Positions 1 to 11,700 of a stretch of DNA of 64,000 bases are shown one piece after another. This stretch comes from Theristus sp. LFF4_11 (lineage: Eukaryota; Nematoda; Chromadorea; Monhysterida; Xyalidae). Within the stretch, counting starts at the first letter, position 1. Every line of letters begins with the position of its first letter. The notes beneath the pieces were generated by a model. That model made no database searches. It saw only the letters and a list, made by a program, of their open reading frames with translations, and was not told where the DNA came from. The position numbers and the translations under genes are program-made. The DNA is taken from assembly GCA_030248135.1 (NCBI GenBank), contig JASANC010000547.1:33347-97346 (forward strand), read 5' to 3'.

Positions 1-25
1 GGCTGCCTTTGCATTTTATATTCAG

Positions 26-699
26 GTGAAAGTGTTCCGCAACTGGGACGCGATGCTGAAAATGCTCGAGACACCGGACGCCCCGGAGCTGACGGCCGTG
101 GACGCGGCAGACGTGCAAACGAGCATCACTTACCACAAGCAATACACGCCTGTCATCAAGTATCTCGTCATGGCACTCGCTTGTCTGCATGCGCTCTGGG
201 TCAGTTGTCATGGTTGTCCTAAACTAAGCCTCTGGAATCGTGGGTTCGTAATAAATCAGCGTATCGTGGAGTGGTATCATGGCAGCCAGCATGCGGATTT
301 GTTACAGTCAAACTGTGAAATATTGTATTTTGGCATTTTGATACGGCATGCTGGTTTTTTCCTTGGAGCTGAGCGGACGAATCGGTGAGTTCAAGTCAGA
401 AGCTGATCGTCCATGATTTACAGTTTGGCTATATCTTCTCGACCAATCAGCACACCTAAAATTCCCAATGCACCCAATCACCTAGCATACAATCACTCAT
501 AATTGTGCTCTTTCAGGAGTTGATGCTATTAATGACCGTGTTTTACTATCACACGATGCCAACAAAGATCTTTGGCACTGCGATCGCCATTGCCTGTTGG
601 CTGTTGACGTACCACGGATGGTACACGACGAATCTGTCGCCTGGCCTGCCCGGGCACGGACCGTTGCGATACAGCACCTGGAAACGAAAAACTCAATGA
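26..699 (+). CDS. FITM2: FITM2-like ER acyl-CoA diphosphatase / fat storage-inducing protein, last two exons
   Basis: Two coding exons at 26-199 and 517-699 join in phase after a Trp codon; the acceptors are TTCAG and TTTCAG and the donor is GTCAGT. The 5' part lies outside the window. The translation keeps the end of the FIT family: a hydrophobic segment ending LHALW, then ELMLLMTVFYYH, a second hydrophobic stretch (IFGTAIAIACWLLTYHGWY) and the tail SPGLPG. Vertebrate FITM2 has the same order, with TAVYFH, the KVFGTLFG segment, FWYP and SPGLP. The His after FYY aligns with the second active-site His reported for FIT2. FIT2 proteins sit in the ER membrane, hydrolyse fatty acyl-CoA and are needed for normal lipid droplet formation. 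The stop codon is TGA at 697-699. Identification is strong; only about 118 residues are visible. Confidence 0.9.
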
Positions 700-1184
700 T
701 GAGCTTGATGAATCATTTCGTACATTTTGTTATGAACACAAATCTACCAGCCGTTATTTATTGTTGTCGTGCGCTGATTCGTTGTATGATGTCGATTTGA
801 CCAATCGTTGGTACGCAGAAAAATAACCATGTTCGCCTATTATTGTGGTGCAATGAAAGTACAGTTACCTCTTGCTCTTTTTCCATTTCCACTATGAAGA
901 TTCTGCTATTTCCATTCGATCTTCTTAACCGTTTTTGTTATGCCTTCCCTTTTTGCAACCTTCACATTTTTATTGAAAACCTGAAAGCTTGTGCCGTGCC
1001 TTGATGTTCTTTTTGTCGGGTTTTAACTGAAACCCGCTTCTGATCTGTGTACGTTCCACGAACGTTGCTCTCTGTCATCGGTGTGTTTCGTAACTTCAGC
1101 CCCATCGCAGCTTTTAGGCAGCTACTACAACATGCGATTCGCTAAATATTTATGGTGCACTTCCGTAAAAGGAAACAATAAATA
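700..1184 (+). other. 3' flank of the FITM2-like gene
   Basis: There is no credible coding sequence here. AATAAA at 1177-1182 is a possible poly(A) signal for the upstream gene. It directly abuts the TA dinucleotide (1183-1184) where the next element inserted, so the insertion may have separated the signal from its downstream GU-rich element. Confidence 0.5.
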
Positions 1185-2107
1185 CAGGGTGTCCCAAAAA
1201 AAACATAACAAAAGTAAATAACTCGTACGGGCCACTGGTTGCATGTCAAGCCATGAAATTTGAAACACTTTTAGAACTAAGGTGCACATTTTTGTGTTCA
1301 ATTTTTATTCCGAAATTCCGTTTTTTCAATGTTTTTTTAGCAGAAACTCGTAAAAACTCAAAAATCGCCAAAATTCAGCATTTTGACTCAGGATAAACAT
1401 CATTGTCGTTTGGCAACCGCTGCAATGGTGGGTGCCATACGGTACACAGTTTTCTTCTGATGCCCCAAACCCAGAAGTCAAGAGCTTCAGGTGCAGAGTC
1501 CTCGTTTGCCAATCAGTTCTGCTCCTGCGGCAGATTAACCGAACGACGCTAACAGCCACTTGCGCACTTTGAATTTCCTCTTGACTTACGGGTTCGGGGG
1601 CACCTGAAGAAAATTGTGTACCGTTCGGCGCCCACCAGTGTCAACGATTTGAAGAGCAAAATTCGCAACGGGTGCAAGAAATCAACGATGATCGGACGCT
1701 GTATCAGAAGGTGATCGTCAAAGTTTCAAACATCGAATGTCGGCGTTCATTGAAAACAATGGAAAACAAATTGAGCAACTGAGAAAAATGAAACTGAAGG
1801 TCTGAGAGGATGAACACAATGACATCAGTGAAGATGCAGCTGAAGATAAACTTGTGCCACTGCCAAATGAAAATCTCGATGACGACAATGATGTTTATCC
1901 TGAGTCAAAATGCTGAATTTCGGTGATTTTTGAGTTTTCGCGAATTTCCGCTGAAATATCATTGAAAAGGTAGAATTTCGGGACAAAAATTGAACACAAA
2001 AAATGTGCACCTCAGTTCTATAAGTGTTTCAAATTTCATGGCTTGACATGCAACCAGTGGGCCGCACGAGCCATTTACTTTTGTTATGTTTTTTTTGGGA
2101 CACCCTG
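1185..2107. mobile_element. Decayed Tc1/mariner-like element with ~225-bp terminal inverted repeats
   Basis: The element begins CAGGGTGTCCC at 1185 and ends GGGACACCCTG at 2107, flanked on both sides by TA (1183-1184, 2108-2109), the target duplication typical of the Tc1/mariner superfamily. The inverted repeats are long: 1185 to about 1410 matches the reverse complement of about 1883-2107 with scattered mismatches. The core (about 1560-1800, + strand) still reads in pieces like the C-terminal end of a mariner-type transposase: LDF-like and GHLKKIVYRSAPTSVNDLK text, then IENNGKQIEQL, interrupted by stops and frameshifts. It cannot encode an active transposase. The 923-bp length suggests an internally deleted copy. 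Confidence 0.85.
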
Positions 2108-2109
2108 TA

Positions 2110-2777
2110 GTTCTTACAATGACTTTATCATCACAATATTGACTGTTTTCCTATCGCAGATCACTCGGGCAAATCAATAATTGATGAAAATGCGAAACTC
2201 AATTCGAAAAAACCAAATATCGCTTTCAACTTAGCAATAACACGGAAACATTAAAGCTCACGATGAGTGTTTTTCAGTGAAAATTGAAAACGCGTTTTAA
2301 AGGAGCAGACATGTCGAACAAAAACGGAACGTATCTCAATTTCACACCCACACGGCAGAAAACTTGAACAAAACTGAAAAATACATTTTTAATAGGTGTG
2401 AGACTATAAGTAGAAATACGAAAAATAAATACCGGTGCTGAAAACGTGGCAAGGAAACTTCGTCGATGACCAGAAGAAACGTCCGGAGTCATCGTTTGCA
2501 GTTAATCTATTTTAATCTAACAATGGAACACGATATTCTTCAGACTCTAATCAAATGAACCCATCAGTTCGATCATGTTCAATTGTAGATTAAAATCATT
2601 AGAAAAACTAAAATTCCAACGAAAGGACAACAAAAAGCGAAAGAGTGCAAGAAGGCAACTGCAAACGAAACAATGAAAAACGGCTAGCTTCAAACGGCAT
2701 TAACAAAAAAAATTGTGTTTCAACAAAGAATATTGTGAAATTCAAACAGTTTTCCGCAACAGCCGGTGTCCAGAACA
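2110..2777. other. Intergenic, downstream of SCAPER
   Basis: I see no gene here. The stretch lies between the mariner-like element and the SCAPER stop codon and probably includes the SCAPER 3' UTR (minus strand). It is A/T rich with no clear repeat. Confidence 0.5.
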
Positions 2778-5700
2778 TCACAGAAAATACGTCATCATTT
2801 GCGACCAACTTCGATCGGTCAGCAATCGGCTGGCTGCTGCTCGATTTGGTGACGTGCAGTCACCGCCAGTCGACTGGCTCGCTTGGTTCTGCAAAAAAAC
2901 ACCGGCATGTTGTGCCGATACGACTTCTTGCAGACATTTCAAGCCTAGCACACGTTTTGGACAGGTCTGTGTGCTTTGTTTGTGTCTGTGTCTGTGTCTT
3001 GTCTACCCGGCAAAACAGGAAACAGCGGACTTTTCGTGTTTTCAGGAAAGCAAACACAATTTCCAAAGTGAATCATTCTGATTCGCTGCACAGAAAACAC
3101 AACGATCCAACCGCCATAGCATGACCATAAAATCCAGCCAGCAATTTTGATTCAATCCATTGCTTTTCCCAAATTTTGTCCCTCCGAGATTCCCAAACAG
3201 AGTGCCCTCCAAAAGAAGGCCGAAAGCCGCAGTGCGGCACCAACCTGAATGAACTCGGTGATGTACTTGATGCTGAGTTCACTGAGCACTAGTTGCATGT
3301 TGGCGGCGTTGTCAATGCAGCATGCGATCAGTGTTGGCATCAGCACATCCTTCAGTTGGTCGTCGATGAAATACTTGAACGGCAACTGGCACAGCAACTC
3401 CAGCAGGCTCGGCTGTGCGCCGACGCGCATTGCGTCCTGCACGTTTTTTGTCGTTTTATTTTAGTACGGAACGATTTTCTGTTGCTCGTGGCCACGGTGT
3501 AGTAACAGTTGGCATGCCTTGTTACCCGTGCAGAGATGTGCACGGGGGGTACTTAGGGGGTACCGGTACCGGCAAACGTCGCGCGTCGCGCAGGGTCTGG
3601 GGGGCTACGTCGCGCAGCGCCTCGGTCGGAGTTGAAAGAGACAAAAGTTTTACACATGAATTTGAAAAATTACTTCGAAATCGATTGCTAATGTCGCGCA
3701 TCTATCGTCAAAAATAAGGTCGGCTCGTTGTGCTTTTGTTGTGAGCTGCTGAAATCACTGAGCAATCATTTTAATTCACAGATGTCGCGCAGCGCCTCAG
3801 GTGGAAGAGACAAAATTTTCACAAATAAAATAAAAATTGCTTCAAAATTTTAATTTTAATTTCGAATTTAAAAATTCGAAGATTTCAATTGACTGACTGT
3901 CGTGGTACTTTAGTAGGTTGCAATGTATTTGTATTTGAAATCGCGCTGCGCATGTAGATGGTAAGCACATTTTATTCCGCAAATGTGAGTTGCACAGACA
4001 TCCAGGGATTTTTACGCGAAATCGTGCGTCAATGACGCAAAATAATTTGGTATGACGCAAAGAAATTGGTTGTTTCGGTCAGCTTTTTTGATTCTCTCAA
4101 TCTTCGATGATTTCAAGGGATTGTTTTCAAGAAATTTTGCGCCCAGATTCAAAATTTTTCTGCGCCTCCGGCGCAGGACGTGGACACTTTATGATTTGTT
4201 TGACAATGGCGATCACGAATTCATCGTTCGTTTTTTAGATTGTTCAGTGTTTTGCTGATAACGGTTCGATTCAATCTAAGAATATTTTTGTTGTTTTGAC
4301 CGTATCAACGATCACTAGCTCCTACGTAAGCTTTTTGTTCGCACGTTTCTAAACATCTGCGTTTTTAACACGTGAATAAATGTCATAGAAAGCAAAATAC
4401 TTTGGATGACATCCAAAAATCGCAAGGTAAAATGCGTTCTCAGGGCCTAATTTTTGAAAATTTTCTTCGCTACGCGAAGACGTTACAATTTACCGTTTTT
4501 TTGAAACTGAGAGTCAATGCCACTTTTCGAACGAAACGCAGAATAAACTTCAAAAATATAAATATATTTGTATTTGAAATCGCGCTGCGCATGTAGAATG
4601 TGACACTAAATTTGCGTGAAAATGTGGTGGAGGTGGGGTCGACGTCGCGCAACCAGCCGAGCCGGTACCAGCAAGAATTGTCCAACGTGCACACCTCTGT
4701 ACCCGTGTTGGCTACCCTAGCGTTTCTGTAGCCGATGGGATCTACAACTTTTCAAAAACTCCAAACTGCACAGCTTTATTCAACCACTAGTTACCGGATA
4801 ATCTAATCGAACGGTTCGATCAATCACTCGCACTAAAGTCAAGTCCTAGTTCATTGATTCGTTCAACCCAATTCCAAACAACACCAAAACGCACCTGTAA
4901 TTCCGAGCAGGCCGAAACGAGATAGCCGAGCGCTCTCACGGCTGCATGACGTAGTATGACGTCATTGTCGAGAGTCGCGTGACGCGCCACGTGCGCAGCG
5001 ATCCAGTACAGCTGCACTCGTGTTGCTGCGGACTCTTCGAGCATTTGCTGGAAAAAAACACGCCGGGAGAGCTGCTGAATGTTGGATTCTATTTGAAAAC
5101 ATCACACATCTGGGACGGTGATTGGTTTGGTTGACGAAACTAAATGCTCGACTATTCTGGCGAGAAGCAGATTACAGTCAAACTGTAGATCATATGCAAT
5201 CAATCAGCTGATTGGCTGCATTTGTATTGTGCTCATCATTGATGGATCCCCTCCGTTCGATGCAGGCAAGCATGCCCAATTCAAATGCCAGGATGGCGGG
5301 AGTGCACGAAATGCAATTGTTTTACGATTTGACGGCAGGCTAAAAAATTTGGATGACACCCAAAATGGTAGCATTAGAATAAACTCAACCGACTTTGAAC
5401 ACCACATGATCGGCCAACGCCAGTTGCTCCAGCAACGTCAGGCACGCCTGCAGCGGTGTTCGTACGAGTGTCCCGAAAGTAGCACAAGTGCTAGTGTTCA
5501 CCAGTTGCACATTTTCGCCGGCAGTGTCCGTGTTGTTGTTGTTGGCGCCAAACAACAGCCGATACAGCATTGGCGCAGTCGACAGCAGTCTCGTGTGCGC
5601 GAGTGTGATGCAGAACAGACTGCTGCTGTTTGCGTCTGCTGATTTGTCGTTATTATTGCTGGCAGACCTCGCGGCGGCGCCGTTCGCAGACGACGGTGGG

Positions 5701-8700
5701 TGGAGCATTCTGAAAAAATTGACTAGTTTGTAATCTACTGTTCATGTTGGACTGACTGACTGACTCTAATCTACTGTTGAAATAAAAAAGTTGAAAAAAT
5801 ACGCTGATTCAAATATTCAATCCAAAATCAGCAATGGCTAATGGCTATCTATACACAAACATAAAATCAAATACAACAATGTACGAAACGCTTTCGCACT
5901 TCAGCCGATCAAGCAAGCCGAGCATTTCGGTGAAGAAATTTGCGGCCAACTGCATCGTGTGCGTGGTCCGTTGCAGGGTTTGTGCGTTTGCCACTGCCTG
6001 TGCTGCTGCTTTGTTGACGTACTCTCCGATCAGGTCGACTAGAGACGACACAACCAGGTAGCTGAAAAAAACAGAATAAACAAATAAAAGCCGGCCAGAA
6101 GATATTGAGAATATGGATGAACACGAACACCGGGTTCGTAAAAAAGCTGAATCTCGAAGTTCGCATCTAATTAGGCGAACTGCGTTTGGGTCAACCAATC
6201 AGCGCACCCGATTCAAATGCAGCCAATCAACGGTCAGCTGACGAACAGAACAGTACCATAACCAACACCGAACGACACAACAGTCAAGAGGACAAACACA
6301 GAACGCAACAAACCTCGAAAACATCGCCACTCTTGAGCAGAAGCCGCCCTCGCCCGCCGGCAATCGGCTGAGCACCGAAAACGACTGCTGTTGATTGTCG
6401 TCAACGTCAACGTCAACAATGGAAACATCGCCAATGGCACGCAACTGTGACACGACTGTTTGCAGCACATCGAACAGTGACACTGACAGCAGATGCAGCT
6501 CGTCACTGCTGACGTGACTGGCGTGGGCGGCGTTTGGCGCTGGCGTACTGCCGCGCGTGCCCGCAGTGTCGTGCGACAGTTGCTGCAACGTGGTGACGCT
6601 TTGTGATACATGGCCAAAGAGCAAGCAAATCTTGAGGGTTACTGGTGTGAACTGAGTGCAGGCGAAACCGGACAGTGCTTGTGCCGTGAACGCACCCGGT
6701 TTCGCGCTGGAACCCAAGTTCGACGGCAGTTCAGCTGAACGTGCATGCCAGCTGATTGGCTGCATATTCGGATTGGCATAACCTGAGTGGTTGTTTGTTC
6801 ACAAGTTCACAGTTCACAACATGCGCCAGCCAATGCGGCCAAAGTTGCTCAATGCCCAAAAATGCAGCAATTTTTCTGGATATCCGATAAACCACCGACT
6901 CAATATCTAAAACCAGAGTCTCAAACTCTCCATCACTTGACTCCAATTTCATTTCGCGACGGCGAAACGCCAGGAACTCCCGTAAATAAAACTGTGGAAC
7001 AGCGAATGATAATAAAGAAACCGAATACTCACCTTGATGGCGCTGACCAACAAATCGACCAGCAGCAAATGATGCTGAGCGTAGAACAGACAGACGCAGC
7101 CTAGCGCATTCTCGTTTAGTACGAATTTCAGCGCGCTGATCATCGTCAGTATGCATCTGTGTAAACAAATTATCGTTTTTAACTGCGATGATAACAGTGG
7201 GACGGTTGGTTTGATAAGAACACAGAAACAAAAACAGAATGTCAGTTTTGGGTTTCGTTTTAGTGCACGTTCTCGTGGCGTTGTTTTCCAGTGCACAGTG
7301 CATGAGCGCACAAGGAACGCTGGGTTTGGAGATGTCTGGTTATACCAGGAAACCTATTTGCTGAGTACACGGATAGCAAATCAAGAAAGCGTGGCATCCT
7401 CTGCGAAAACCACCGACGCTGGTTGGTGATTGGTGGCACGGTTCAAATTCGACCAGCCAGCTGGCCGTAACTCAAACGGTGAAACATGAATGAGCAAGTG
7501 AGTGCAGCTGTCAGCTGCATCCGTCAACGAACGAACAACTTCAACGACGACACAGTCCAACCGTCCATATTGATTATCTGCGGCAGCGCACTTGGCCCAC
7601 TGGCACGGTCATTGGATCAGATCCACTACAATTTGCGATACGCGGACATTCCCGGCTGGCCCATTTGCACCGCGCCCGGACACGACGGGCGTCTGTTGAT
7701 TGGGCGATTGCAAGATAAACATGTCATTTGTATGAAAGGTATGAGAAAACCTGCACGTTGAGTGTCTGCACCTAATTTCGAAACACTCATGGTTCACTAT
7801 TGTTTTATTTTAGATGTATTGGCTTGCGGAAGAGTGATCCATGGAACACTGGCAATTTCAGTGAAACTGAAACACACACACTGCTGCTGATTGGCTGTTT
7901 CTGAAATCGACAAACTGAAATGGGCACCCGAAGTTGTCGTAACTGGATGGAAGGGTTGAATGCAGCTTGATTTGCTTGCTCCAGCTTGATTAGCGCGATG
8001 TGTCTTGATAATCTTACTGTACCTTGAGCCAATCGCGTAAGCCAGGCTAACCAAAACAAACTTCAACATTTTATGTGCAACTAAAAAAGCGTTTAACTAA
8101 TTTAGGTCGACCCCACCCCTACGAAGGGCACACAATCGAGGCATGCACCGTGCCAATTGTGGTCTGCCATCGTTTGGGCGTGCAGACACTGATTTCCACG
8201 TCGGCGGTTGGTGCCATCAATGCAGCGTTCGATTGTGGCCAATTTCTGTTGGTCACTCGACATCTGATACCGCAGAAACTTCACGACTTGATTTTAGCAT
8301 CGGTGAAGACGATGACAAACGTTGAACTGACTGAAGAGTCATCAGAAAGGTAAATTCCGTTCATTCCAGCCGGTCAGAAGTGGATGCAGACGATGCAACC
8401 ATGTATGAGTCAGTAAACTGGACAGTTTCGTCTGAAGTCACTTTGATGTCCACACTTTGATCACTAATCGCCTGCTGATCACGCAGAATCTACGACGGTG
8501 AACTACGCAATCTAGCGCACCGCGCGGCAAGGAAACACGGACTGCAGTTGGGCGAAGGCGTTTATGCAATGGTCAGGACCAAAAAATTGCCTAAAAATAC
8601 CAACTTCAAACACCAAACTTCTCGAAACACTGCAGACCGGCGGACCGCAGTTGGAGACACCAGCCGAAATTCGCTACTTGGCCGCGCGCGGCGCTGACGT

Positions 8701-11700
8701 GGTAGAAATCATTCTTTTTCAATTCAGGAAAAATCGACCATCTGTGTATCTACTATATCAATTTTTGGGTTCTGCAACCAATTGCGGTTGCCGATGTCAA
8801 CTGGACACTAGTTTCAATCTTTATGTGACTATTAAGTGACCCGGCTCTATTAAGGGGACTCGGATCACTTTACCAATTTTGAATTCCCGCGTCACGCATG
8901 AAACTGTTTACTTGTCTATGCGTGCATTGCGTCTCGCAACCAAAATAAAGAATACTACTATCACCACTAGATTCAGAAGGCCAGGTCAGATTCTTGACAG
9001 CCGCAAAACGCCAGTAGTCCACCAAAGCAGCCGATCTCTCCGCGCAGGTCGGAATGTCCGTGTGTCACGAGACGGCAACTGCGGCGGCGTGTGGCGTGCG
9101 TGTGCTGGCGCTGTCGTTGGTGACGAACGTCGCAAAATCGCACAACCAAGAAGAGCAGCGGAATCAAGACGAACACACCGATGCTCAGCAGGCGATGATG
9201 CGAGAGATTTTCAACGTCGGACACAGGGCGGCCGCGTCGGCAGCGGCGCTCATTCGCGGAATTGTCGCCGAATTGTGAACGTTTCCAAAAGAGCGCTACT
9301 AACGGTGCATTCATGAATGTATGTTTAGCAGGAATCGCATAGCTAGAACTGGGTGAACGTATTTTTGTGAACCACCAGTGCTAGCTAGGGTTTTCTCAAA
9401 CGCAGTTTGAGTGTCGCTGATTTCTATTTTGTGCATTCACCATAATCAATAAAAATATGGCACGTTCATTACAATCTGTCAGACGCACAACAACACACAC
9501 ATCACGCATGCACATAGAAAGCAAATGGCGGTCTGTCAGCAGTTCAAATTCCAATAAATTGACTCGTTCTTGACTCACCTGATGTTCACGTGTCCCGTGT
9601 CGTACAGATTGGCCAGATCAGCGAACAAACCGTAGCCGTCACCACTGTTGAACGTTTCAACAAGCGCCACTCGGGCAGTCGACTGGAAAAAGCACAGAAG
9701 CATTGCTGTCATGTGACAAAATTATGAAAAACTAATGAAACAAGAATGAATCAGGCGAACCTTTGAGCGAATATTTCTTGACAATTCACCAGCGACTCGT
9801 TCGACCAGATGGTAGTCCTCTGGTTTTCCTGCAGCAAGGCAACTCAATTCAAGTTGAAATGGATGAATGCTAAGATGTAACCGAGCCAAATCCAGCCAAT
9901 TATCTCAATCAGTAAAATACCAAATGTGCCAAGTAAACTGTGATTAATTGCCTACAAATCTACCAAATATTTCAGTGACCGAAACTGTTTACTGAACTCG
10001 TGTACCTGCTCGCGCGAGCAACTGACGCAGTTCGGTCATGGATTTCTCAACGGCCGCCACCGGCTCCGTCGTTCTCTTTGAGCGTATTCTGCTTGCATCG
10101 TATTCTTTCAGTCTGCAACGGAAACAGCATTTTTCCGCAATGAACAATTGTGAAAAAAAGAAAAATTTGTGACAACGGAAACAGAATTTTTTAACAATGA
10201 ACAATTGTGAAAGACCGAATAAACGGGTGAAACGAACGAACTTCAAATTCAGCTTCTGCCGGAGTTTCTGTCGTTTCTTCTTCAGTAGTCGCAGGTGGTC
10301 GGCCATAAAATCGGCCTTCTCTTTCTGACAGCAATACTGGAATTCCCCGTCCGCCTCCGTGATGATCAGCGTCTCATAGCCGAGATCTTGCCGCTGAAAA
10401 AAATAGCACACTCAAAAAATTTCTTCACTTTTTTCGCGAAAATTTTCACAAAACAAAACAATTATAAAATGATATGAGTGTCATATGTGAAATCAGAAAA
10501 AAACAAAACAAAACGCGATGATTTCGTGATCAACCGACCGCACTATCACTGGAGAGCCCCATTATCGCAGTGCAATGCGCCACATCCTGCACGTGCATCG
10601 ACACGTCGAATGCACTCAGCAGCTGCAATGCGACAACAACGAAATCACGAAAATCACGTGACACAGTTATCGACGGAACCGTGCCTCCACGCCCCACCCC
10701 AAACAATGCGAACAGTGCATGGCGTTCTTGTGCGTTTTCACGTCGTAGCGATTCTCTCAAATTGCAGCGCTTCCCTCCAATTCGTGTGTCAGATAACGTT
10801 TGAAAATCGTGGCTTGAGTATCGAGTGAATCCCCGTTCATACCTGACGTATGCGCATACGGCACGACACGGCACGTCACGTCACGTCACTTTAGGTCTTG
10901 TGTTATTGCATACTACCGTTCATACCTGACGTATGTCGACGTGCGACGTACGTCTGCATACGTCAGGTATAAACGGGCCTTAACTTCGAGTCGTGGAGGT
11001 ACAAGGTGTAAACCGTCGAGGGACACGCTTCGTGGACAGTCGTGCTCCACCAACGACACCGCACCAACCGACCATCACTCTACAGACGGTGCACATTTTC
11101 GGCGCCGCGAACAACTGGCCCGAAGGGAGTCGTGTCCAGTCGAACAACTCCACGGCGCAACCGACGAGCGAGATCGACACGGACGATGATTGCGCGTCGA
11201 TCGAGTCGACGCTCTGACTGGTCGCCGGCCGCGGTGAGCTCATCAGCATCGCACGCTCACGGATCGACTGCAGCGACTCCTCGTAGCGCTGGCGGCTCTC
11301 TTCCAACTGAATGGAGAGAGGAATTTGTGGAATTTGCCGGTCCAAGTTGGAATAATGCTGATTGATTGTGAACGTGAAGAAAACTGGCAGTTTACCTACG
11401 GCCGTATCAAAGTGAAATCCGGCAATGTCACACAATAAAACCGAACAACATGCATGCTGAATCGTTAGACCAAGCTGGTTGGCTTGAAGCAATCATCAAT
11501 GCGCCCAACTCAAAAGCAGCCAATCAATCAGCTGATCGCCCACTTCGACAGCAATGAGTGACATGACTCAGTTCTGTTGGCAAACGCTCCAAGGCAGGTG
11601 CACAACTTGTTTGTTGCTGTTGTTGGAATTTTAAGCGATGTTTTTCGCCAGGGCTAACCTGGAGAAGCGTACAGGACCCCATCGAGTTTTCTGTCATTCA

